A stretch of 64,000 nucleotides of DNA from Rosa chinensis (Eukaryota > Streptophyta > Magnoliopsida > Rosales > Rosaceae). Shown one piece after another: positions 48,496 to 60,960 of this stretch (within the stretch, counting starts at the first letter, position 1; each line of letters begins with the position of its first letter). The stretch spans positions 4,454,501 to 4,518,500 of the forward strand of contig NC_037092.1 in assembly GCF_002994745.2 (NCBI RefSeq), given 5' to 3'. A model generated the notes under the pieces. That model had not been told where the DNA came from, did no database searches, and worked only from the letters and a program-made list of their open reading frames with translations. A program made the translations under genes and the position numbers.

Positions 48496-49029
48496 TTGCT
48501 ACTAAATCTCTCTCTTCTTTCAAATCTCTCAACCAGGGTGCGAGTCCTTCCTGGTACAACGGCAACTGCCGAAAGTGGAATCTTAAGAAATCAAGTTGCA
48601 TCCACTACTATGTTATATAGAACTAGAAGTAAGGTAAGCATTAACAAACCTCCATTGACAACTTTAATGGGGCTCACTTCCTTGCTGTTATTGAGGGATC
48701 CATTTCCTGAAACATTAACAAAATAAGTCACTACTCACAATAGAAATGTTAAAAACTTAAAAAATAAAGAATAAAAATAACTAAAAAAGAATGAATGAAA
48801 TAGTAACTGGACTTTACACATAAAATTGGGGAAATTTTACAAAGAAAGATGACCTCACTAAGGACCTTAGGAGAATAAAGGCTCTGATAGCAAAACAAAC
48901 TTCCTGAGGTCAGTTGCATACTATATTGTTCGATATAGATTGTTAAAATGAGTATAGCTCGAGTAGGCAATGACGAATTGTCAGTTAAAGGCTTTGATAA
49001 GAAAGAGAGGTTCCCATTCAAGAGAAATC

Positions 49030-49060
<31 letters not shown>

Positions 49061-50835
49061 TATTTTTTTGGGGTAGGGGGTTGGGGTGTGTGGGGGAGCA
49101 AGAACAGATTAAGATATATAAGTTTGGTTTCTAAACAGATATATAAGTTTGGTTTCTAAACAGATGACTTTATAAAAGAACCATAACTTAATGGTTTCCT
49201 ATTCAGAGGGCCTCTTCAGTGATAATACTGCTTCATATTTCTCTTCTACACTCTCCATCACTATCTTCTGATACAGTTTTGATTTGAGAACTGAAACCCA
49301 CTGCACCATCAAATTTACTCGTCATACTGCTGAAAGTTTCAGATTCAACGGCCAATGGTAGCTTCTCCACGTCAACTTTGCTATTTGATGGGCTTCGCAC
49401 ATGAGCTGGTCTGACCAACATACCACGCCTAGTTTTCGAAAATGCAACAGATTCTCTTCCAGAGTTAGCTGAGTCTTTTGCATTGGGACTGCTTCAAGGT
49501 ACGATGCTAGGCACAACTAGGGATTTATTGACCGTCTTTTCATTAGACTTTGGGAGCGACCCTGCTGCAGGAATCTGCTTCTTAGCACTGGTTTCCTTTA
49601 AATCCAAAGGGGGTAAAACTTTTGAAGAATTAATTCTCTGTGAGGTAACTGGCTTTCCACCTGCAGCTTTACAGAGAATACAAGAGACAATAAAAAAAAA
49701 GTGAAGTAAAAAGAAAAGAAAAAAAATCAAATGTTAGCATAAATAATGACACTGGAAACTGGAAAGCTAGACTCCTTCATTAATGCCTCATTGGAACATC
49801 AAGAGTGGACCATCACAAATAATAATTGAAACAAAATCCTTTTTATCACGGTGACATGACAAAACTGCAAAAATAACTTCAGTTTTGTACACATCTATGG
49901 GAATTGCCAAAATGTCTTCTCAAACAAAACAAAGAAGGTGAAAGATTGGAGTAACTAAAAGGCAACAACCAAAGTCAGCTATGTGGAAAGTATGACCATA
50001 TCACAAGCTTAAGGAAAAAGCAATGCCAAAAATATGGATGGAAGCACCAAATTGGAATAAAACCAACAAAAAAAAAAAAAAGTTGACAGGAAACGATATA
50101 AACTTACAATCAACATATATGTTCTTTATTTCCTCTGTGTCATAATCAGGAGACATACAGCGCAAACCCGGACTCCTTATACCAGTCTCTACTTCTCCAT
50201 GATTCCTTGCAACTTTACATGAGATTTCTCATCTAGACAGTCATTTTGCTCAGGTGTTGAACCAGCTCCATATGGCTTAATAAGCTGACACAGAAAGAGA
50301 TAAAATAGGACCAATAACTCTCAGTCAAAGGTGTCAGGGATAATACTGCCTAAAATTATGAAGAGGTACAAGAGAAGTAACATGATGTTTAAGGTAAGGT
50401 GAATACCGACACATCTGCAAGACTGCAACCCAGAATCCAATAGAATTTCGATAGTAAGAGCATCCCAATAGCTTCCCGTCATGAATGCATAAGTCAGCAA
50501 GTCTTGACCATCCCATATCAACAGAATCATGGGATATTACAGGCTCCCATGAATAAACCAGCAAATAGGGATCTTAAGTTTACATGTTAACTCAATTCAA
50601 TCCCCTAGAGTACTAAGACAAACAAATGAAAACCTTCAAACTGTCATCCAATCCAGAAAATATTGTCCTCCCATCAGGGTGGAAAGTAATTGCGCGTACT
50701 CCCCTTGTAGGCTGGAAACAAGAAAAAAAAATTGTCAGACTAACTGGATGAAAGTCACATTACAAGAAAAACATAGCTACAGGAATATATGATGCTCTAT
50801 CAATCTGAGTGAGAGAGAGAGAGAGAGAAAGAGAG

Positions 50836-50867
<32 letters not shown>

Positions 50868-52027
50868 AATAACATAAATTACCTCAGGCCTGCTAGATCC
50901 AATCAGTTCAAAAGTTTCCAAATCCCAGAATTTCACAGTTCTGTCTGCTGAACCTGGAACATGTTTTGTACATTTCAAGCAATTTACTGGTTACTACATT
51001 AACATGACGAGAAGCAAAAGTAGAAAGTATTAAGGGAGCTACACAAACTGCTTAGTTGAAGCCAAATCACTAAGAACTAATAAGGCTACAAGCTTGCATA
51101 ACTTATCACGAAAAAAAAAAAAAACAGTGGCCTTTCTTTTTGTGTCAGACCTTTACCTTTCTGTGTGATAATAACAGTATTCATACCACCATAATATTGC
51201 AATCTTTTCTGGCATACCTTCCATCTCTCTCTCCCCCCTCCCCCACCCCAAAAATAGAATAAAATAACAAGCAAGACAAAAAAATTTCATATGGAAGTGC
51301 AAGATTCATTTTCCTCGAGATGTATGAAAGGCTATTATGTATTTCCTGGAAAATGCTACCCATTTTATATCTCTGACAATTTCTCACCTCACATGCAGAG
51401 CCAACCTTATATTAATGACACTGTTAGTTTAAGTCTGATATACACAAATTAAGTCACTCACCTGTGGCCAAGAGAAACTCAAGGGGGTGAAAATCTATAG
51501 ACCGAATATGTCGTTCATGGAATTTAAAATCATGCAAGAGCTTCCCAGCAGTTAGATCCCACACCTACGTAGCAATGACACGAAGGTATGACTATGGTCA
51601 TTGAAAAATATGTGACTGAAAGCCACTGACTGATAGTGTCAAACACACCAGGAAAGTATAATGGCCAGGATGTTACCTTTAGAACATTGTCAAACCCACC
51701 AGAAACTACCCATCGACCATCGGGAGTGAACTTAATAGTACTAATGCCTTGAGTATGACCTTTGTATGTGTGGATGCATCCCTTCTTTCTAATGTCCCAG
51801 ATCTTCAGATTAGTGTCCATGGAACCAGAAGCAAAGAACTCACCAAATGGATGAAATTTAACAGCAGAACAGCTGGATCTGTGTCCGGTAAGTATACGAA
51901 CCACTACAATAGCTAATACATTAGAGGTTTACTGAAGAAATTATGTTCACTGTATTGTTTCGTCAACATGAAGCCATGTTACTAGTCTGTATACACCAAT
52001 CAACAAAGATAAAAGACTTGGACCCAA

Positions 52028-55000
52028 TGTCACGCCCCGAATTTGAATAACCAATTCAAATCCGAAACATGAATAATAACAATTACAAATAAACGTCCTG
52101 AATTTTTTTCTCACAAACAACCACACTTCACACCTCTCATTACTACAAAAACCAAATCTTCAAGTTCTTTAATATTACAACACACCCTCTCCAAAATTAA
52201 ATGTAAGCTCAATGAGCATAACAACCTCACCACAAAGCTGTAACTCGAATACCACTACTCTAAGCAGCCTGATCACCTTCTTGATTCTCCTGACCTGTAG
52301 GATTACCCGCTACACAATTTGAATAGTGTACCGGGATTGCAACAACACCAAACCCGGTAAGCCATGACAGCCCGTATGAGTAAACAAGAAAGAACTGTTG
52401 ATTTTATTAAATTTCAAATCATATTACTTTTAACTCAACCAAAACAACCAACAATCACAACATCCACAAAGCAATCCAAAATCCCCAAAATCAGTCACTA
52501 AAATCACCAACTCTAAATCACCAAAGATTAATACGGGTCTAAACTCCCATCTTTCTTCCCAAAACCCCGAAAGTGTATTTATACAAATACGGTGACTGAC
52601 AGACTAGAGCTCTAACTGAATCATAGCCCATCACCTGGCCTAGGTTATGACACTCTACATGATTGTCAATATCGCAGTTCATCAACATAGGTTAGAACAT
52701 CCGATACTCATACTTAAATAACCGTAGCCCGTCATCCACTTAGGATTAGAGCATCCGGTATGCATACACAACTAATCGTAGCCCGTCATCCACTTAGGAT
52801 TAGAGCATCCAATATGCATACTCAACTTAGCCCGTCACCCGATAAGGGTTGTGGCATCTCCTACACTCAACCAATCGTAGCCCATCATCCACCTAGTATT
52901 AGAGCATCCGATTCCCTCATACTGGTCACTACGTCGACCCTAAACTCAACCAATCGTAGCCCATCTTCCACCTAGTATTAGAGCATCCGATTCCCCCATG
53001 CTGGTCATTATGTTGACCCTAAACTCAACCAATCGAGTACAAAAATATTCTTTCACACAATAAGATCAATAAATCCATGATACATACTATTATTGTGTAT
53101 ATATGTACTCAAAATACAACTCCAAAAATCACCAATCCATACTCAATCATTTCATCACTCAATACCACGTCATCCATAAATTTCCAATATAATTTCACCA
53201 ATCACTATCATCATAAATGAATATGGTAATTCACGTTTCCGATTTCACATCAATTAAATCATTATAAAATCACACAACTCCATGTCATACCATTCCACAT
53301 ATAATCACGCATCTCATGTCATACCATTCCATATATAATCACACAACTCCATGTCATACCATTCCATATATAATCACGTAAATATATATATACGTAATCA
53401 CTCACACAGGAATGACCACTAATACCAACTATAGTTCACACAAGAAAATCATGAAATTCATTTTGTATAATAGAAATCAATTTACTTACCCATGGACCGT
53501 AGTTGATCAAGTCCATATGATTTAAAACAAATATTTATTCCATAAATATTTTCACACAATGACAACAAAATAAATTAATTAAAAGTACTCAGTTCGTAAT
53601 ATTAACCACGTGAGGTTTACTCACCTCTAGTCCCGCTGCGTCTTCACTTTAACACAATACACACCGAAACCGCTCACCCAAGGAAGACCGTCAATCACCT
53701 AATCAAACATGACCTTAACTTAGCCAATAACTCAAAAACAAACTCAAACGACAATCCAACGGTCGGATTGAAATTAAATGATGATCCAACGGTCGGATCC
53801 TCACGGATCGCCTTCAGGATCATCCTCCAAAAATCATCACGAAGATCCAACGGTCGGATCTTCCTGAATTGTCCTTACTAACATCTTCACCAATTTATAC
53901 GAAAATCCGACGGACGGATTCTTACGAGTCGCCTCCCTAATCACTGTTTAGCAATTATACGAAGATCCAACGGTCGGATCTTCTCCCATGACCACACAAA
54001 GCCACTGGGACAGTCGTAAGATCAACATATCAAAACTACAAGTCCATCGGACGGTCCGATCTTCACAGATCATAAATCGAACGATCGAAATTAATCGAAA
54101 CCGTAAAATTCATAACTAAATCATACGATATCCAAAAATTATGAATTATATATGCAAACGATCGTATCGAAACGTAGAATCTATAAATGTAAAGAAAACA
54201 CATTTTTGACCCCCGGAGGTGGCCGGAAAAGGGCCGCCGGAGTTTGGGCAGAGCCGCCGCCGACCACCGCCAATGGCGTCGGGACCGACCTGCTCCTCTT
54301 CATCTCATCAAGCTTAACAACTTTCATAACTAGCATAAAGTCTGAAAATGAACGGAAGTAGGAGAAATTACCTAAAACAGTCGTGATGGCCGGAAAATTT
54401 CCAGAAACTGACGAAATTTGCAGAAACCGTCCAACCAATTTTTCCACGTAAAAACTTCATCTTTTGGCCTCGATTCCTTCTGGAGAGTTGTTAATAACAT
54501 TAAGGCCAACTCATGGGTTCAAGAATCACCCAAAACGAAGCTCTACAGCTCAAGATATCACGATCGAAAGCTTCGGTGGCCGGCAAAATTCCAGAATCCG
54601 GCGAGCTTGAATTCCGACGTAAAAACTTCAACAACTCGCTTTGATCCCTTCATGAAAGTTGTTCATAAATTCAATATGAGTTCACCAGAGCAAGAATCAC
54701 AAGAAATGATGCTCTGTATCCCGAGATATCTCGATTGAAAGGTTTGGTTTTTCGATCGAAAACCGACCGAGCTCCGACGAACGTGAAACCGGTCACTCCA
54801 GGTGCGATCCTTCTAGTATGATGATAAACAGGTTTAGGTGAGTTCATAGAGCTAAGGATCAAGAGAATTGGTGGCCGGTAGCTCGAGATATCAAGGTCGA
54901 ACCAAAATGAGTTCAAAACGGAACCGTGTCCTCCGCCGTCGATGTCGGCCGTGTTGCGGTGAAAGTCTGCCACCTGCAGCTGCTCAAGGTCGAGGAGAAG

Positions 55001-55289
55001 CTATAGGAAGTGGTCTGGTCTTGATTAGTGGCCGCTGGAGGGAGAGAGAGCTTGGAGAAGTTTTGCTCTGTTTTCGGTTGGCTTCGGGAGAGAGAGAGAA
55101 TGAGAGAGTGAGAGAGATATTTCTTCTGCTTTCTTTATTGAATGATTTTCCACTATGCATAAACACTTAAGCAATAAAGCATCGGTCTTGATTGATCCAC
55201 TAATGCTTAAATCATGGAACACCCTACCTTTGATCAAAGGTGTCTGCCACCAAAATATTTTGATTAAAACAAATCAACCGGGTATTACA
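52028..55289. mobile_element. 3.26 kb solo LTR (gypsy-type) in a KTN80 intron
   Basis: The insert starts TGTCACGCCCCGAATTTG and ends GGGTATTACA, with the 5-bp duplication CCCAA on both sides (52023-52027 and 55290-55294). No PBS, coding domain or second LTR is visible, so it is read as a very long solo LTR. Inside are tandem repeats of CATCCACTTAGGATTAGAGC (52680-53030), of CATGTCATACCATTCCA (53280-53370), and scattered CCAACGGTCGGAT words (53755-54060). It is younger than the KTN80 duplication. Confidence 0.85.
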
Positions 55290-55835
55290 CCCAAGAACTG
55301 TACCAGACCTCTATCATACTAAGCCTATCAAGTGCGTGGTAATCAGCTAAAAATATATAAAATCTCTTGATTAGGTCTGGGAAGTGAAGATGCATCATTC
55401 CTTTCCCTCGCAGGACTAGAAGATGTAACCTTTTTCTAAAACGGACAGTCATGTTTGAGCAGAAAAAATAAATAAATCAAACAGCCAACTTAATCTTTGT
55501 TTCCTCCAGATCCCTTATTTTTGTTGCGCCAGTAGAAGCTCCAGCAAGCACCAAAACTTCTGCTGAATTAAAAGCTACAGATTCAACTGGACTTGTATGA
55601 CCAGTGAGACTCCGCATATTTACCCCAAAAAGAAAAAAATCATGTGGTCAATAGTCGACTATTAGATTACAGCTCAGCTCAGCAGAAGAATAGACCCTAA
55701 GCGGGTTTCCCATGACCAAAACCAGCATGAGGAGGATTTTCAAAATGGTTTCAATGCAGCTAATGAAAGGGGAAGTTTTCGATTTATAATCTGCACTTAT
55801 GGTACAAAAGAAAAAAACAACAAGTTGGTGAGTAA

Positions 55836-56510
55836 GAAGCAGGTGATTGGCGTTGTACATATAGCTTATATCCTCATCATCATTCTGCACATGTTACACC
55901 AATCCTTACAGGAATGCCAACGAAAAACAATAGAAGGTTGTTTCTATTCAAAAGGAAAACAATGTAGAAAATGCAATACTGTAGATTAACCCATTTGACA
56001 CCATCCACTAGAAAAAGTAGCAATCGCCTAAAAGGCCTCAAACAGCCAATTAACCAAGCATAGAAAACCGACTTATCCAATGGGACTAGATGTAAGGCTA
56101 CTTGGGTAACATTATGACATTGCAACTGGAGCACCGGGGTTAGGATTTAGGTGATATGAAGAAGAAGCAACAGGTTAAGCACTTGACGCAACTATTAAAA
56201 AAAAAAACAGTATTCAGAGCATAAGAACCAGCTTCATATGCTGCAGTTTTAAGAATTTTATCTAATATATATAAACTGGAAAACGTTCTTTGAAAAAACC
56301 ACTTCCAAGCACAACTGTAGATAACCCAAATTACTTGTTGAACCACTCGAAATAGAATCCCTTCCAGTAAGAGCATCTTGTATTAACATCAAGTGTGCAG
56401 CCCAAGCAGGCCTTATGGTAATGACAAAGCCCTCAACATTTGGATCATTTCCGGTTGCCATTACCTGAAGCTCAAATGATGAGCAGCAATTTTCCTACAA
56501 TGAAAACCAA
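55836..56510 (-). pseudogene. NUP205 (nuclear pore) fragment
   Basis: The minus strand encodes pieces of the inner-ring nucleoporin NUP205: CSSFELQVMATGNDPNVEGF, then VITIRPAWAAHLMLIQDAL, SNLGYLQLCLEVVFS and, after a break, DKILKTAAYE (about 56240-56510). A second exon near 55845-55882 after a TGCAG acceptor reads NDDEDISYMYNA. These are adjacent parts of the plant protein. An ATATATATTA-type insertion at about 56258-56270 shifts the frame. The fragment abuts the truncated 5' side of KTN80 in the same orientation, a junction not expected in intact genomes. A short piece at 56990-57140 may belong to the same or another gene. Confidence 0.82.
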
Positions 56511-57806
56511 TAAAGTTCCTTCAAAGTACATCAAACAATGACAGTAATTGTGAACTTTATCAAAAGAAACTAATCACGGTGACATTTGAGACAAATTTAG
56601 AGTTGCTTCCATAGTACCATATCAATGATAGAAGAAGATTCCTTTTGAAAAATGATAAATACTTTTGTGAAGTCATGGAAGAAGACTGGCAGAAGAGTAA
56701 CAATAAGTTGCCTTTGATAATCTCAGCAATACATAAACGTCAGAAGCAATTGGTAGCATAATCATCATCTCAATTGGGAAAACCCAATGTTAAAGAAAAG
56801 ACACGACAAGAGACATCAGTTGTCAACATTTTTCTTAAACTCCAATAAAACTAGAGTAAAGTATTCAAGATCTTAGGCTAATTTCAATATTTTGACATCC
56901 CAGTGCAAGCAGATTGGACTAAATCACAGATACAAGTAAGACACTCGAGAACAAATTCTCGACAGAATATCCAAAACCCAAGACAATGGGAAAACCATTC
57001 CAAACCTTATATCTCTGATATGAACCTCTGTCTAAGACATGATTGATTGTCTTTTCCAAATATATTTGAATGTCAGATACAACCGTCAGGTTCAAGTCCC
57101 CGATCAAGCACAACAGCCTGTGAAACCAATGGTATGTTAGCAAGAGAATGAAGAGATCAAAAGTAATAGGTAAAAGGATGAGGTAGGATCAGGACAGAGA
57201 TACCCTTAAAAGTGTGTAGACACCTCTTCTGTGTGTACCAGAGCAACAAAACACTTGTACCGGCTCTCTTCCCACTAGGAAGAAATACCTCTGGAGTCTG
57301 GACTATAACATGATAAATGATAATATTGGCAGAGTGTGGTGCTCCTGTTCTCTTTTCTACGTTGATTTGATAGTTGAACAACAGCACTGCTACTTAGCAG
57401 ATTGAACAAAGGTTTATTATTATGAAGACCCCTCCATTGATTCAGTTACAGATTGGTTTTCAACAACCATACTTGATCTAATGAGAATGTTCTTTTCTTG
57501 TACTCCTCATTTTAGTTGCTTTTCCAGTTTACCTCTCTTTTTTCTTTCTTTTGTGACATGAATAGAGATGTTTTTTTGATCTGGTGAGACTTGCAGGAAC
57601 TTCCATTCACACAAAAACATTTTGCAAAGAAATAGGTGCAGGACCTCCATATGGGACTAATGCTTAAACATTCGGTAGTATATAAATAGTGATACTTTAG
57701 AGTCTCAAAATAAGACCATTAATGACATACGGTACATATGCGAATAATGATAACTACTCTCGCATATTACATTAGACATACGTGAATAATTACAACTACT
57801 CACATA
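56511..57806. other. Intergenic, no firm feature
   Basis: AT-rich. A minus-strand exon-like piece at about 57000-57130 (LIGDLNLTVVSDIQIYLEKT) is unassigned. Confidence 0.4.
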
Positions 57807-58039
57807 TCTATACTATTATTAAGAGAAGAGGTGTTGTTAGCCAAAACTGATTTTTTTTACCTTTATAACCCTCAAATATTAAAATATCATGGATTACATT
57901 TTAACATCAGGGATAAAAATGTAAAAAGCAAAAAAAATAAATAAATAAATAAAAGAAAATAACTATTTAAAACTCTCAACTCTCAGAATTATAACTCCCC
58001 ACTACTCTCACACCCATCGGGCGTGTGGACATTTTCTAG
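57807..58039 (+). mobile_element. Small non-autonomous Helitron, 233 bp
   Basis: It starts TCTATACTATTATTAAGAG after a host A and ends ATTTTCTAG before a host T. The 3' hairpin CACACCCATCGGGCGTGTG lies just before the end. No target duplication is expected or seen. It is non-coding. Confidence 0.92.
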
Positions 58040-58100
58040 TTATTACATTAGATTTAGGGCACCCTTAAAATAAAGCAGCAAAATAAATTCACTTGGATGC

Positions 58101-58919
58101 TTAAGGCCTCTGTTTCTCTTCACTCTGTTTCCACTTGAGAGCCGCTTCAGAGAGGAAGGCTTCCTCAAGCCTGCAATAAAACCAGACACAATGGTGTAAG
58201 TGAGAGAGGGGGAGGGGGAGAGCAAGAGTTTAAAAAATCAACAGAATATATACAGTTGTTAAGGATTGAGAACGCATAAGGTGTCTCATTCATCATATGA
58301 AAATCATAGATATTTTGGTCCAAGACTCAAGGTGCCTCATTTATCAATTGACATGATTAAATTTTCAACATAGAATCTAGCAACCCACTCGGATTGAAGA
58401 TCGATTGGTCCTAGGGTTGTCCTTCCTTTAATCATTCCTATTTTCTCGTTAATTTTTTGTTCAGTATTAATTTTGATGGAAGCTAAGTAAACAGTAGCCT
58501 AATTTCAATGTCATCAACAGCTAAAATATACGAATACAGAACAACAACAACAAGAGGCCACCGCCGAAGAGAGAAAACTAAAGATTGCGTGTGATTACAC
58601 AAAAATAATAGATCAATTCAGCAGTAAGAAACGATAAAATTGAAAAAAACACTAATAATAATTATCAGAAATTCTAAAGGAAAGAGATTTAGATCTAGAA
58701 TGAATGAATGATAAAGAAGAATTCTTACTTGGCAACCTCCCTTTCCGTTTTGACGACGCGTACGAGCAAGGGGGTCGTCCCCAAAAAAAAGATGGCAAAA
58801 GATGCACAAGTTGCGGCTTTCACAGCGAGTTGCACCTTTGCACGAAAGGAGGGATGCGCCATCGCATAGCCCTCTCTGAGAGAGAAAACTTTTGACCACA
58901 TCGTCATTCTTGCCAACAT
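58101..58919 (-). CDS. Two-exon gene for an 86-aa protein with one membrane segment
   Basis: Exon 1 (58919-58729) encodes MLARMTMWSKVFSLREGYAM, then FRAKVQLAVKAATCASFAIF, and FLGTTPLLVRVVKTEREVA. It ends CCAA|GTAAG. Exon 2 (58170-58101) follows TTATTGCAG and encodes LEEAFLSEAALKWKQSEEKQ then RP and TAA. The splice keeps frame (261 coding bases), which argues for a real gene. A hydrophobic stretch (about residues 33-53) is followed by a charged amphipathic C-terminus, and a basic N-terminus could target an organelle. Starts at Met5, Met7 or Met20 are possible. The leader is TA-rich. I do not recognise the family. Confidence 0.65.
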
Positions 58920-58950
58920 CTATCTACTGGGATTTTAGGGTTCCACAACC

Positions 58951-58998
<48 letters not shown>

Positions 58999-59319
58999 TA
59001 AGATGTGAAAATATGATCGAAAAGTTGGTATAATGCCTATCCCTATAAAAGACCAAAAAAAGGGATCCCTTAATGGAAGCCCTCTATAAATATAAAGGCT
59101 GACTTTATTTATTCAAATATAAATACATGCTAGAAATTCAGAGCCTCATTCTCAGGTAAATAGCAAAGGGCTGTTTAGCTATCCATAAGAATGAGTGGAG
59201 ACTTACTTGAAATGAAAGCACACTACTTCACACTAGGAAGAAAAGAGCACACTGCTATTATGGCTTTCTTACTTCTTGAGAGAAGACTCTTCTGCTCAAT
59301 TTTCTCATGCCTTACAAAC
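58920..59319. other. Spacer with (TA)n at about 58958-58994
   Basis: A long TA microsatellite lies upstream of the small gene and might be part of its promoter region. Nothing else is recognised. Confidence 0.5.
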
Positions 59320-59555
59320 TGTTAACGTTAGTGATCCGTAGGATCTCTAGTTAGCTTTAGAGAGAGAGAGAGAGAGAGAGAGAGTGACACGAGAGAAGTA
59401 TAGTGGTTCATCTCCCGCCTTAGCGGGAGACTACGTCCACTTGAAAGCTTAACTATGTGTGTTGGGCCTTGCGGCCCAAGTGGACTACATGAGTGTGTAA
59501 TAGAGTGGTGTTTAAGTGGGAGGAGGCATTCCTTTTATAGGTGAAGGAAGCCATC
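59320..59555 (-). repeat. Left (3') LTR, portion confirmed against the right LTR
   Basis: It matches 63777-64000 with few changes (GATCCGTAGG versus GATCTGTGGG, a longer GA run, TCTCCCGCC versus TGTCCCGCC). The LTR probably extends beyond 59555, but the window ends the comparison. Confidence 0.85.
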
Positions 59556-60315
59556 TCCTTTACATGGTTTTCGATGTGGGACAAGCAAAGATAACTATTC
59601 TAGTGTAGAAAGCCTAGTTGGTAAGGCCGGGAAGGTGGCTTCCCGGCGACGTATTTGCCACTTCCGGATATCGTAGCGTAGCTTGAACATAGGGCTACAA
59701 GATGCAAGTAGCGGTTGGGCCTCATCATGGCTTGTGGGTGTCCCAAAGAGGGTGTAACTTATGCTTGGTGAGATAGCAAACTAGTCTCACTAGTAGAGGT
59801 ATCTACAAGTCCCCGAAATCCCCAAGTAACAGGAGCTTCTTGGTTGGGGAGTTATAAACATGAAGTCATCAAGCATAAGTAACCGGGTGGCACGGAGCCC
59901 CTACAAGTCCCCAAACTCGGTAAGCAAGAAGGGACTCGTTAACCTGCTCAACAAAGACAAAAAAACAGGCATATGTAGAATGCTCGTTGCATTGGGCAAC
60001 AAATGTGAGTTGCATTGATATGCGTTGGCATATACGAATGTATGAGGTGTGTGATACATGGTCGTGTGAGTATATGGATTGCATATGATAAATGTGTGAC
60101 GCGCGCAAGGAGACGAACGAGGTCGAGTTTGGCGCTGCGAAGGTAAGCATTTGTAATTCGTGAATGATGAATACGTGAACGCTTGTGTTTGTTTGGTTGT
60201 CGCTCATATTAATGGAACGCGAAAAGAATTCAATTTGTCATAAGAGACAAATGGTAGAAGAATTCAATGTTCCATTAACGTGTGGTGTGTCAAGTAGACA
60301 TGAGCGTAAAGCTTG

Positions 60316-60780
60316 AGGATTGCCGGGAAGGCATGAGCGGAAAGCTCGTGAGCGGGAAGCTCAAGGGTTGCCGGGAAGGCATGAGCGGGAAGCTCGTGGG
60401 TTGCCGGGAAGGCATGAGCGGAAGCTCAAGGGTTGCCGGGAAGGCGGAAGCTCGTGGGTACCGGGAAGGCATGAGCGGGAAGCTCAAGGGTTGCCGGGAA
60501 GGCATGAGAGGAAGCTCGTGGGTGCCGGGAAGGCATGAGCGGAAGCTCGAGGGTTGCCGGGAAGGCATGAGAGGAAGCTCGTGGGTGCCAGGAAGGCATG
60601 AGCAGGAAGCTCAAGGGTTGCCGGGAAGGCATGAGCGGAAGCTCGTGGGTGCCGAGAAGGCATGAGCGGTAAGCTCGTGAGCGGAAGCTCAAGGGTTGCC
60701 GGGAAGGCATGAGTGGAAGCTCGTGGGTGCCGCGAAGGCGTGAGCGGTAGCTCGGCGGTGTAGGGAAGGCATGAGCGGGA
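60316..60780. repeat. Minisatellite of about 32-35 bp units
   Basis: More than a dozen units of the type GGTTGCCGGGAAGGCATGAG followed by CGGAAGCTCAAG or CGGAAGCTCGTG. Unit lengths vary by small indels. Open reading frames exist on both strands simply because the units lack stops. Confidence 0.92.
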
Positions 60781-60960
60781 AGCACGAGCGCGAAAGCCTG
60801 GCGGTGCCGCTGAGGCACGAGCGCAAAAGCCTGGAGGTGCCGCTGAGGCACTAGCGCGAAAGCCTGGCGGTGCCGCTGAGGCATGAGCGCGAAAGCACGA
60901 GCTCGAAAGCCTGGCGGTGCAGCTGAGGCACGAGCGCGGAGCTCAGTGTTGCCATGAGGT
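60781..60960. repeat. Second minisatellite, about 33-bp units
   Basis: Four to five units of GCGGTGCCGCTGAGGCACGA followed by GCGCGAAAGCCTG, directly after the first array and clearly related in word use. Confidence 0.9.

Larger units (their letters stand above)
46326..55609 (-). pseudogene. KTN80 (katanin p80 WD40 subunit) pseudogene
   Basis: WD40-repeat exons read from right to left: 55494-55609 ([20 protein letters not shown]), 51677-51903 (FHPFGEFFASGSMDTNLKIW), 51462-51564, 50883-50953, 50634-50711, 50407-50558. The linker follows (49230-50290, 48200-48720), then the con80 exons 47826-47951, 47393-47467 (HFWERNDIKGAISAIRKLPD), 47165-47277, 46550-46666 and 46326-46464. Con80 binds the p60 ATPase. 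Lesions: the first WD exons are missing; the donor after ETK reads ATTAAG without GT; Trp is lost in KIRDLEE; the acceptor before VYSWEP is TG, not AG; an 8-bp tandem insertion shifts frame at 50417-50431; a frameshift precedes ETGIRSPG (about 50200); and TGA replaces a sense codon at 49494-49496. Confidence 0.9.

Noticed and set aside
46326..57400. A functional katanin p80 gene
   Set aside because: At least six lesions, including lost splice sites and frameshifts, plus a NUP205 fragment where the first exons should be.
60282..60884. MPSRQP / PGRHE-type repeat proteins at 60.3-60.9 kb
   Set aside because: The minisatellite unit lacks stop codons in several frames on both strands and lies in a non-coding LTR element. 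Nothing favours one frame.
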